Assembly (NCBI GenBank): GCA_963764675.1
Contig: CAVXTQ010000001.1
Coordinates: 496,001 to 560,000 of the forward strand
Reading direction: 5' to 3'
Length of the DNA stretch: 64,000 nucleotides
DNA from: Acidiferrum sp963764675
Lineage (GTDB): Bacteria > Acidobacteriota > Terriglobia > Acidiferrales > UBA7541
In this document: in pieces, positions 1 through 8,782 of the stretch
How the letters are laid out: each line of letters starts with the position of its first letter
How positions within the stretch are numbered: the stretch's first letter is position 1
Program-made: the position numbers and the translations under genes
The notes under the pieces: generated by a model
What the model was told of the DNA's origin: nothing
Databases searched by the model: none
Seen by the model: only the letters and a program-made list of their open reading frames with translations

Positions 1-696
1 TTCAGCGTGATTCGCCGTACCAAAGATCAGGCCTTTGTGATGACGTTTGATGACGAGCCCGCAATTTTGCAGGGCTTCACTGACGATGCAGGCCGCTTGC
101 GCGATGAAATCGTCAAGACCCGCGCGGGTGGGGGCACCGCGGTATACGACGCGATCTACACCGCCTGCGAAAAAGAGCTCAGCCATCCTCCGCGGCCGCC
201 GGGGGATCAGCCGGACGTCGTGCGCCGCGTGATGATTGTGATCAGCGATGGCGACGACAATCTATCGACGCACACGCGTGCCGAAGCCATTGAGATGGCG
301 CAGCGTTTCAGCGTCGTCATCTACACCATCAGCACCAGCACGCAATGGATTCAGCTGTCGCAGACCAATCCGGATAAGATGGCCGACCGCAAATATCACC
401 TCACCGAAGGCGATAAGATCCTGCAAGACCTGGCCGACGAAACCGGCGGGCGCGCTTTCTTCCCGTATCACGTTGACGATCTCGATCAATCGTTCCAGGA
501 CATTGGCGACGAGCTCCGCAACCAATACTCCATCGCCTACAATCCCACGAATTCCATTCTGGACGGCCGCTACCACAAAATTCGCATCGAAGTCCCCGAT
601 CACAAGGGCTATCAAGTGCGAGCACGGCGCGGCTACTTCGCCAGGGCCAACGCCAACCCTCCAGCGAACGCGAATCCTTCTGGCACTTCGAAATAA
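1..696 (+). CDS. VWA domain protein, acidobacterial type, 5' end outside window
   Basis: The open frame runs in from the window edge, so the signal peptide and the first half are missing; 231 codons remain before TAA. The visible part is the C-terminal half of a von Willebrand factor A domain: a TAVYDAIY segment, then an ISDGDDN strand-loop that supplies a metal-site aspartate, and the family-typical ending in which NQYSIAYNP is followed by a KIRIEV strand and a RARRGYF end. Two further proteins of this type lie at 6512-7476 and 7627-8745, and all three share the layout. Family members are secreted and probably bind proteins through the metal site; their actual role is not known. The C-terminal tail is Asn/Pro/Ala-rich. 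The family call is firm; the function is open. Confidence 0.85.
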   Translation, partial: FSVIRRTKDQAFVMTFDDEPAILQGFTDDAGRLRDEIVKTRAGGGTAVYDAIYTACEKELSHPPRPPGDQPDVVRRVMIVISDGDDNLSTHTRAEAIEMAQRFSVVIYTISTSTQWIQLSQTNPDKMADRKYHLTEGDKILQDLADETGGRAFFPYHVDDLDQSFQDIGDELRNQYSIAYNPTNSILDGRYHKIRIEVPDHKGYQVRARRGYFARANANPPANANPSGTSK

Positions 697-761
697 TGTT
701 GGGGCGGAGTGCCGAGCCGGGCGCAAAAGCACGATTTGCGTGTCGTGTCAAAGCCTTAAAG

Positions 762-779
762 GCGGGAGCGAGCTCCCGC
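762..779. repeat. REP-like palindrome, GCGGGAGC family
   Basis: A perfect inverted repeat (GCGGGAGC-GA-GCTCCCGC) sits between two convergent genes. A second copy with a TC centre is at 33080-33097, also just after a gene end. It can form a strong hairpin and could act as a bidirectional terminator or be a mobile palindromic unit. Confidence 0.6.
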
Positions 780-838
780 ACTCCATAGCAAGCAGCGGCC
801 AGGCTCCACACTGCCACGTTGATTGCGACATTGCAGGA

Positions 839-3559
839 TTACTTCGCCGTGTCCGTCAGTAGCACCGCGTCCGAGTCGAAATGCCCGCGCTCGATCGCCA
901 CTTGCGAACCATCGGCGCTGTAGTGGAAGTTCATCATGCGCTCCGTCGTGAAATGCGTTAGTTGCCGGTACGCCGAGCCGTTCAGCGGTTGCAGCCACAG
1001 ATTGTCGATGCCTTTCTCGCGCACGGTGTAAATTACGGCTTTTCCGTCCGGCAAAAAGCTGATCGGATCCGACGCGCGCTGATCAACGTCGTGATAGGTG
1101 GTCTTCTTCTCGGCAATGGTGAAGATATTCAGCACCAGCTTGTGGTCGAGTTCGCGGACATCCAGCGTCGCGACCATTGCTCCGTCGGGTGAAAGGTGAT
1201 AGCCGTCGGAAGGCTCATCGATCACCGTTTCCGGGTTGCCGCCTTCTGCGGGGATGCGCTTCAGTGACTGATTCTCCGTGTCTTCCACGTAGTATAGCCA
1301 TTTGCCGTCCGGCGAACACTGTGGATGGCGTTCGTTTCGTCCGAACGTGACTTGCGTGGGATTGCTTCCTCCCATGTCCGTACGCCACAGATTGATGGAT
1401 GATCCGCTGGTTCGCCCAAACGAACGGAAAACAATGTAATTGCCACAGGGGACGGTTTGATCGACCAAATGCACTTTGTCGGAGAAGATTACGTTTTCGC
1501 CGCCGGTTGGGCCCACGACGCGCAGATCGCCCGCTTGCGGGATCAGCAGTTTGCCGTCGCGGGTCCAGCTCCACTCTTGTAGTTCCTGGTTCGGCATCAT
1601 GAGTCGCACGGGCGCCAGCTCGTCGGGCTTCGCTGCCGGCGCCACGGCCAGCTCGTAGGAGTAGTGCCTTTGTGTTGCGGCAATCCTCTTGCCGTCGGCG
1701 GATACGCTCGGGCGAGAGTAGTTGTTCGTGTCCGTGACTAATGACCGGAACTCTCCCTTTGGATAACTGACCATGCCGATCTGACGCTGCGGCACGCTGA
1801 ACGATTGCGTCGTGACCACGAAGCCGTCAGCACCCGGCAGCCACACCGGGTCGTAGTAGATGTGATCCGGATTCGGCGCGATTTCCTGGCGCTTGCCCGT
1901 CGCCGTATCCACCGCCAGCAAACCGCCGAGTGCATTGCTTGCCGTTTGCGCGATGGGGATCACGATAGTCTTGCCATCCGGCAGCCACACCGGCACGTCG
2001 CTGTCCGTGAACAGCGGCGTGTTGCTGAACAACGTGCGGTCCGGCGAACCGTTGCTGTTCACCAGGAACAAATCGAAGTTCGGCGTATCGTGATGCTCCC
2101 GCAAATACGCAAACCGTTTGCCGTCAGGCGAAAACGTAATTGGACTATCGACATCTTTCAGCAGCAGCCGTGGCGTGCCGCCCAGCATCGGAGCCGAATA
2201 CAAGGAAGCGATGGTGTGCTCGGCTTCGTCCCGTCGCACGCAATAGATGTAGTTGCCATCCGGGGAGAACGTCAGGGCCGAGTACCGAGTAGCCGCCGGA
2301 GACACAATCTGCGTATTGCTCCCGGTCTGAATGTGACGCAGCCAAAGCGACTGCGCCCCCTGCTCCTCGCGCACATGCAGCAGGTATTTCCCATCCGGTG
2401 ATAGCGTTGCCAGCGACACGTGCCCGTTGTTTGTCAAATTCTCGATGGTGAAGTGCTCGAACGGCATGTGCTTCGAGCTTTGGAGGAACGAGTAGATGCC
2501 AAACCCGGCGGCCAGCGCGATAACAATACCCAGAACCGCAGTGAGCGTCGCTCCCAATTTGTTCTTGCGCGCGGCTTCTACCAGCACGGAACCGCTCGAT
2601 TTCGGGCGCGACTGTTCTGCGTCTGTGCTCACCGCTCCTGGCACTGGTCCCGTCGACGTCGCAGAGCGTGCGGCTGAGGACGCCGCCGGTGTGCGACCGG
2701 AATCCGACTCCCGCTGCAAGCGCTTCAGGTCACCGCGCATTTCAGCGGCGACTTGATAGCGGCAGTCGCGATCTTTTTCGAGGGCCTTATTGAGGATGCG
2801 CTCGAACTCCGGCGGCACGGCGGGATTCAAGGTCACCGGCGCAACCGGGGCGTTATGCAAGATATTGTCGAAAATCACCGCGCTGGTGGACCCGGGAAAC
2901 GGCTGCTTCCCGGTCACCATTTGATACAGCACCGATCCCAGCGAAAACAGATCGCTCCGTGCGTCCAACTCTTCGCCGCGCGCCTGCTCCGGCGACATGT
3001 AGGCAATCGTGCCGACCGCCACCCCGGGGCTGGTGAGCATTTGCGTGGAATCCCCCAGCGTGGTGCCGTCGGCGCCTTCACTCTTCTCGCGCAACAGCTT
3101 TGCCAGGCCGAAGTCCAGAATCTTTGCCGTGCCGCCCTCGGTGACAAAGATATTCCCCGGCTTGATGTCGCGATGGACGATTCCTTTTTTGTGGGCGGCG
3201 TCAAGGGCGTCGGCCAGCTGAATTCCGATTTCGACCGTTCGAGGGATTGCCAGGGAGCCCGCCGCGAGCAGTTTGTCCAGCGGTTGGCCTTCTAGAAGCT
3301 CCATCGCGATGAAGGTTCGCGACTCATGCTCTTCGATGGCGTGGATGGTGCAAATTCCCGGGTGATTCAGAGCCGAAGCCGCGCGCGCTTCCCGCACGAA
3401 CCGCTCGAGCGCGGTCACATCCTGATCCGTTTTCTCCGGCAGAAACTTCAGCGCGACGCGGCGCCCCAGCTTGGTGTCCTCCGCTTCGTACACCACACCC
3501 ATGCCGCCGCCGCCGACCTTGCGGAGAATCCGGTAGTGCGCGATGAGTTGACCGTCCAT
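839..3559 (-). CDS. Membrane Ser/Thr protein kinase with WD40/TolB-like propeller
   Basis: This 906-residue protein starts with a Hanks-type kinase domain (about residues 1-275): glycine loop VGGGGMG, lysine in VALKFL, catalytic HRDIKPGN, DFGLAK and APE-region MSPEQARG. All catalytic residues are present. A Ser/Ala-rich linker and one membrane segment (about residues 345-368) follow, then an extracytoplasmic region with repeated SPDGK/SPDGN blades typical of TolB/WD40-like propellers. The layout suggests that the propeller senses something in the periplasm and controls the cytoplasmic kinase. I chose the ATG at 3559 because the kinase domain begins directly after it; a TTG 16 codons upstream at 3607 gives only unconserved residues. 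The gene is followed on the same strand (upstream side) by a second kinase of the same type, and VWA genes flank the pair. Confidence 0.9.
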   Translation of the reverse strand: MDGQLIAHYRILRKVGGGGMGVVYEAEDTKLGRRVALKFLPEKTDQDVTALERFVREARAASALNHPGICTIHAIEEHESRTFIAMELLEGQPLDKLLAAGSLAIPRTVEIGIQLADALDAAHKKGIVHRDIKPGNIFVTEGGTAKILDFGLAKLLREKSEGADGTTLGDSTQMLTSPGVAVGTIAYMSPEQARGEELDARSDLFSLGSVLYQMVTGKQPFPGSTSAVIFDNILHNAPVAPVTLNPAVPPEFERILNKALEKDRDCRYQVAAEMRGDLKRLQRESDSGRTPAASSAARSATSTGPVPGAVSTDAEQSRPKSSGSVLVEAARKNKLGATLTAVLGIVIALAAGFGIYSFLQSSKHMPFEHFTIENLTNNGHVSLATLSPDGKYLLHVREEQGAQSLWLRHIQTGSNTQIVSPAATRYSALTFSPDGNYIYCVRRDEAEHTIASLYSAPMLGGTPRLLLKDVDSPITFSPDGKRFAYLREHHDTPNFDLFLVNSNGSPDRTLFSNTPLFTDSDVPVWLPDGKTIVIPIAQTASNALGGLLAVDTATGKRQEIAPNPDHIYYDPVWLPGADGFVVTTQSFSVPQRQIGMVSYPKGEFRSLVTDTNNYSRPSVSADGKRIAATQRHYSYELAVAPAAKPDELAPVRLMMPNQELQEWSWTRDGKLLIPQAGDLRVVGPTGGENVIFSDKVHLVDQTVPCGNYIVFRSFGRTSGSSINLWRTDMGGSNPTQVTFGRNERHPQCSPDGKWLYYVEDTENQSLKRIPAEGGNPETVIDEPSDGYHLSPDGAMVATLDVRELDHKLVLNIFTIAEKKTTYHDVDQRASDPISFLPDGKAVIYTVREKGIDNLWLQPLNGSAYRQLTHFTTERMMNFHYSADGSQVAIERGHFDSDAVLLTDTAK

Positions 3560-3674
3560 AGTATTTATTGAAAGAGAGATGGTAGACGCTGCGCCCAACT
3601 CGGTCAATTGTTCAAAACGCCTCAGAGGTGTGCCAGGACATCACCATCCGCGGAATCGGCTCTGGGAATTCGGG

Positions 3675-6453
3675 TTATTGGATTGACGCGCTGGTATCAC
3701 GGAGCAAAACGACGTCGGACGTCCTTGTCAATCGCAGGAGCGCCAGGGACTTGCCGTTAGGCGACCAGCAGAAGTCGCTCATCTGCGCCGAAGTGAAGTT
3801 AGTCAGTAACTTGCCCTTTGAAGACCCGTCAAGCGGCGCCACCCAGAGATTGCCTACGCCTTGATCCTCGATCACATACGCTATCGACTTGCCGTCAGGC
3901 GTAAATTGCAGTTCCCCCGTAGCTCGCGGGTCCACATCCATTAACTTCGGCGATGAGTCGGGGTGCGCGCCCAGTCGTACCAAAGCCAAGCGAGGAGTTT
4001 CGATCCGCTGGTCGGGGCCTGACATCGACGGCAAAAAGGCGATTATCGCGCCGTCGGGGGAGAGGGCAATGGAATGGAAAACCGGGTTCGCTAACGCGCT
4101 TCCGGGTACCTGCTGGGCCTGTCCACCCTCAACCGGCACACGCATCAAACTAAATTGCGAGCTGTCGATAAAATAGACCCATTTCCCGTCAGGCGAGCAA
4201 GTCGCTTCCGCATCGGCCTTGCCTTCCGAGAGCTGCTTTGGATTGGCCCCGTCGGGATCGGAGCGCCATATCCCTCCGCTGCCGAGTCCGCCACGGCCAA
4301 GGCCAGAAAAAACGATGTATTTCCCTTGGCTGCAAGGAGCTGCCTCGTAAATTCCAAAGTTCGCATTGCTCAACAGTGGCGACCTGGTCCCGTCGGGAGC
4401 CATTTGGACCACCTGGGAACCCTCCGAGACCAGAAGTTGCTGGTCTCCTCGCCAACGGATCCGGGCAATGGTGGTACTTGCCGGAATCCCCGGTATGGGT
4501 TTGCCCGTGGATCCTCCCGCGCCCGGGAGTAAGTCAATTTCACGCAAAAGTTGGTAGCCGGTAGTCGCGAGGACGTTCCCGTCGGCGGACAGTGTGGGCC
4601 ATAAGTAGTTGTTCGTATCGTTTGTGATTGTGCGGAACTCGCCGTCGGGGTAGGAAACAAACCCAATTTGCCAGCGCGCTGCGGCTTTTTCCTGATAACG
4701 CACGAGCAAACCGCGGCCGTTGGGAGCCCAGACTCCGGCACCGATACGCTTGTCGGGCCATTTGGCCAGCACGGTCATTTGTCCCGAGGCCAAATCAAAC
4801 ATGTTGATCTGACCAAGCGCGTCGTCGGGTACTAGAGGAACACAGGCCAAGCGCTTGCCATCCGGCGACCAGGAAACGGAACGAATCCCCGGAAGATAAG
4901 AATCGATGTGCAGAATCTTCTCGTCGGTTCCGTCCAGATTGGCGGTCAGTAGCCGGTACTTCCCTGGGTCCGGATCCTCCCACCGCACGTACGCCATGCG
5001 GGTAGCGTCAGGAGAAAACGTTACTGTCGAATCGATGTCTTTCACGGCCACCTGGGGCTTGCCCCCGAGCACCGGCGCACGGAACAGATTGGACCCGCTA
5101 GCCGATTTGTCGGTGGCCTCGCGGTAGTAGATGTAGTTGCCGTCAGGAGAAAACGCCAGGCTGGAGTAGATATTCGCCGACAGCGGAAGCACTTGCGTGT
5201 CGCTGCCCGTCGGGATGTTGCGCAGCCACATACTTTCTTGCCCTTTGTCGTTTTGCACGCTCAATAGATATCGGCCGTCGGGCGAAATCGCTGCTAGGGA
5301 CGCCTTCCCGGAATCGGTCACCTGCGTGATCGTGAATTTTTCGAAGGGCGTGGGCCCGTGTCGCATCACCAGCTCATACACTCCGTAGCTCGCTGCCGCC
5401 AGAATGGCCAGCCCCACGAGCGCAAACGCGAGCGCACTCCAGCGGTGCTTCTTCGCCGCGGCGATAACGGTTGACGACGATGCGGATTCCGTTGGAGCCA
5501 GCATATGCACCGCTACGCCGGAGGCGCTTTCTTTTCCTTCCGGCACGCCGATCCATCGGCGGCTCGAATCCGTATCCCGCTTCAGCCGTTGCAATTCGGC
5601 GCGAAGGTCGGATGCGTGTTGATATCTGAGACTGCGGTCTTTCTCTAAAGCTCGATAAATGATCTCTTCCAGCTTCGGCGGCAGCGCGGGATTCAGACGT
5701 AGCGGAGAAATTGGCGCCCGTTCCAAAATCGCGTGGAAAATAACCCGGAGCTTTCGCCTTGGAATGGCAGTTGTCCGGTCGACATTTCATAGAGCACCAC
5801 GCCGAACGAGAACAAGTCGCGCGCGTCCAAATCCTTGGCGCGCACTTGTTCCGGTGACATGTAGGCGACCGTCCCTAGCGTTGTTCCCGGGCTGGTCAGG
5901 TGTTCGGCCTCGCCCGCCATGGTTGTCAAAGTATTTGTGTCGCTGGAACTTGTCTCGGCGGTCTGCTTGGCGAGTCCAAAATCCAAAATCTTGGCCTGAT
6001 CTCGCTGGGTCACGAAGATATTAGCTGGCTTAATGTCGCGGTGAACGATTCCTTTGCTGTGCGCCGCGTCGAGGGCGTCGGCGATCTGGATGCTTAGGTC
6101 AAGAACTCTTTCCGTATCGAGCGGCTTTCCCGCAATCAGGTGCTTCAACGTCATGCCATCCAGAAACTCCATGGCGATGAACGCTTTGCCGTCTTGTCCC
6201 CGATGTCGTAGACGGTGCAGATATTCGGGTGGTTCAGGGCTGAGGCCGCTTGGCTTCCCGGCGGAAACGTTCGAGCGCATGTGATCTCTGGGCCACATTC
6301 TCGGGCAGGAATTTCAGTGCGACGAAGCGGTCGAAGGCGTGTGTCTTCGGCCTTATAGACCACACCCATTCCGCCGCCGCCAAGTTTCTCGACGATCCGG
6401 TAGTGAGAGATGGTCTGGCCGATAGGAGGAGGAATCCACCATTCGGCGCACAT
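3675..6453 (-). CDS. Membrane Ser/Thr protein kinase with TolB-like propeller, frameshifted
   Basis: This is a paralogue of the neighbouring kinase-propeller gene. Reading from 6453, the glycine loop LGGGGMG is in one frame, VALKFLPEN in a second, and GIVHRDIKPAN, DFGLAK and YMSPEQVRA in a third. The linker, membrane segment and propeller (repeated SPDG motifs) are in the frame that ends at 3675. Four single-base changes reconcile everything into one kinase: an extra base near 6335, missing bases near 6250 and 6198, and a missing C in the CCC run at 5744-5746. One residue also appears lost in the DARxDLFSFG motif. Because every piece is conserved and in order, consensus error is likelier than decay. 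The corrected protein would be about 925 residues. The initiating ATG at 6453 has no clear ribosome binding site. Confidence 0.8.
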
Positions 6454-6511
6454 CTTAGGTTGCGCGTCGCGGCCAAGTCAACGCATGGCCATTCGGCTCG
6501 GAGGACGCAGA

Positions 6512-7476
6512 CTAGTTCTTCGGCGCGTAGTAGCCTTTCCGCGCCAGCACTTTCAGGTCGTGATTGGACATATCGACTTTGATCTTCCGGAATTTTCCAT
6601 CGTGCGTCGTATTGCTCGGGTAGTAGCCCAGCGTGTACTGGCTCCGCAGCTCTTCGGAGATTTGGTCGAAAGCCTCGGCCAGGTGCTTCTCGGAGTTGGC
6701 GACGATCATCCGCCCGCCGGTCTCTTCAGTGATCCTGTTGGCCACGCCGGAATTCCCGCCGAAGTGCGGGTCGGCTACCAGCAAGATGTGAATCACCGTA
6801 TCCGTGCGCTGCGCTGCTTCGATGGCCTCTTCGATCCGCACTTTGCTGCCTTCATCCTGCGCGTCGGTAACGATGACGATGGCTTTGCGTCCGGCCTCGG
6901 TGTTGAGTTTCTCGTTGCAGGCCAGGTAGATCGCGTCATACAGCGCCGTGCCCGTGATATGCGACGACGGCACCGGACCGGGATTAATCATGCCGCCGCT
7001 CATTGGCGTATTGATCCGCGTCTTGCGGATCGCCCGATCGAGCTGCCCGCGATCATCGGTAAAGTCGAGAGCAGGTCCACGTCGGTGTCGAACGACATCA
7101 CCAGCGCTTCGTCGCCCTTCCTCAGCACGCGATCGAGGAAGCGGCCGCCCATGTCTTGAATCCGCCGCAGCATGAATTGTTCGCTTCCCGAAGTATCCAG
7201 AAGCAACGCCAGAGTGATCGGCAGCGTCACTTCTTTGGAGAAGAACGCGATTTGCTGGTCCGCTCCGTCTTCGGCGAGCTTGAAGTCTTCCTTCTTCAGG
7301 TCCGTGACGATGCGCTTGTTCTTGTCGCGCACGGTCACGAACAGGTTGACCAAGTTGACTTGGGTGCGAATGACCGGGGCTTGGGACTGCGGATCTTGCG
7401 GCAAGGCCGCAACCGGCAACGCCGCTATAAACACGGCCGCGACGCAGACCGCCAAAAGCTTATTCACAGAACGCAT
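6512..7476 (-). CDS. Secreted VWA domain protein, acidobacterial type, frameshifted
   Basis: The ATG at 7476 follows a good AAGGAA ribosome binding site and opens a signal peptide (charged start, then a hydrophobic stretch ending in VAALPQ). Next come the family's N-terminal region with RTQVNLVNLFVTV, the LLLDTSGS metal-site strand, and then a frame break. The second frame carries TALYDAIYLAC, a VIVTDAQDEGS segment and the terminal YTLGYYPSN and VLARKGYYA motifs. Adding one T to the TTT run (AAA at 7061-7063 on the given strand) joins the two frames through STFTDDRGQLD, exactly where the family continues. The protein would be about 322 residues and secreted. It is transcribed divergently from the VWA gene at 7627, leaving about 150 bp for two promoters. 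Confidence 0.85.
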
Positions 7477-7626
7477 GTATACTTTCCTTGACAAGAGATA
7501 CCCGGCCAGAAATCACTCGCAGCTGGGATGCTTCCGCTACCCTAGGATGCTGCGGAACGCCACGATGGATGCGTGGTTCTGCCCGCTGGAGTCGCCTGAA
7601 ACCAGCTGAAGTTTGGCCTGAGGACC

Positions 7627-8745
7627 ATGAAAAGTCTACGAAAAACGGTTATCTGGAGTTGTGCCGCGATTCTTCTGCCGTCATCGCTCTATGTTGCGGC
7701 GCAAGCGCCGCAGTCCGCGCAACCCGCTGCTCAGGATTCGCGCCAGCCGCAACTCTCGTCGTTGAGCGACGCCCAGGCTCGAATCACCGTGAACTCCAAC
7801 CTCGTTATCCTGCCCGTCGTCGTCAAGGATCACACCGGCGAACTGATCCCGGATCTAACGCGCGCGGACTTCCGCGTCTTCGAGGACAACGTCGAGCAGA
7901 ATATCGATGTCTTCACTGCCGAAGCGTTTCCCCTCTCGATGGTCGTTCTGATCGACAACGACCTGAAAGACAAAGATGCCGAGAAAGTTCAAGCCAGCCT
8001 GGAAGCCATCGTCGGTGGCATGAGCGCCGAAGACGAGGCGTTTGTCTGCCGCTTCGATCAGTTTTTCCACAAGGGCAAAGGTTTCACAAACGACCCGGAC
8101 CAGCTTTCCACCGAGCTAAAGCGCACCAAGCTGGACGAGGAACCCAGCGTGGGTACTCCAGGAGGGCCCTTCAGCGGCCCGACTATCAACAATCACTCGA
8201 CCATCGATCAATCCTCGATCGACAAATCGACGCAAATCATCAAGGGCCAGCCGACGAAAGCTCTGGATGACGCCGTCTACAACGCCGCGGCGCTGCTCCA
8301 CGATCGCCCGCGCAGCCGCCGCAGGGTCATCGTTCTGATTTCCGACGGCATCAACGGCGGGAAGAAATTCAACACCTTCACGTATGACCAGGTCATTAAG
8401 ACCTTGTTGCACGAGAATATTTCGGTTTACAGCGTTGCCGTTCCCAGCGCGTACCTGGAGCGAAAGCTCTCGCCGATCGACCGGACAGTTTCGGCGTTGA
8501 TCCGCTATGCAAATGATTCGGGCGGCGAGATCTTTCGCGCCACGAAAGAGCAGGGTCTCGAAACGTTTTATTCCCGCCTGACGGAGGAAGCCCGCCATGA
8601 GTATACGTTGGCGTACGTTCCCCACGGCACGGATCGCAGCGCCGATTACCACTCCATTGAAGTCCGCGTGAAGCGCGAAAAGGTCAACGTACGAACCCGC
8701 GAAGGCTACTTCAGCGGCGAGATCCCGACGGGGAAAGCCCCCTAA
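7627..8745 (+). CDS. Secreted VWA domain protein, acidobacterial type
   Basis: This is an intact 372-residue member of the acidobacterial VWA family. A signal peptide covers about residues 1-26 (ending around VAAQA). A region with ARITVNSNLVILPVVVKD follows, then the VWA fold: a MVVLIDND strand replaces the usual DxSxS metal motif, so the first metal-site serines are altered here. The later strand VIVLISDGING is conserved. It ends with the familiar YTLAYVPHG and VRTREGYFSG motifs. A GAGG sequence sits shortly upstream of the ATG. The gene is divergent from its paralogue at 6512-7476. The degenerate DIDND site suggests weaker or lost metal binding compared with its neighbour; the biological role is unknown. 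Confidence 0.88.
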   Translation: MKSLRKTVIWSCAAILLPSSLYVAAQAPQSAQPAAQDSRQPQLSSLSDAQARITVNSNLVILPVVVKDHTGELIPDLTRADFRVFEDNVEQNIDVFTAEAFPLSMVVLIDNDLKDKDAEKVQASLEAIVGGMSAEDEAFVCRFDQFFHKGKGFTNDPDQLSTELKRTKLDEEPSVGTPGGPFSGPTINNHSTIDQSSIDKSTQIIKGQPTKALDDAVYNAAALLHDRPRSRRRVIVLISDGINGGKKFNTFTYDQVIKTLLHENISVYSVAVPSAYLERKLSPIDRTVSALIRYANDSGGEIFRATKEQGLETFYSRLTEEARHEYTLAYVPHGTDRSADYHSIEVRVKREKVNVRTREGYFSGEIPTGKAP

Positions 8746-8782
8746 GGCTTAAATCCTGCAGCGCCGCGCCCTTTGGTTTGGG

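Noticed and set aside
3675..6453. Reading the second kinase-propeller gene as a decayed pseudogene
   Set aside because: All domains are conserved and in order, and each break is a one-base change; the same kind of error hits recA, so sequence error is likelier.
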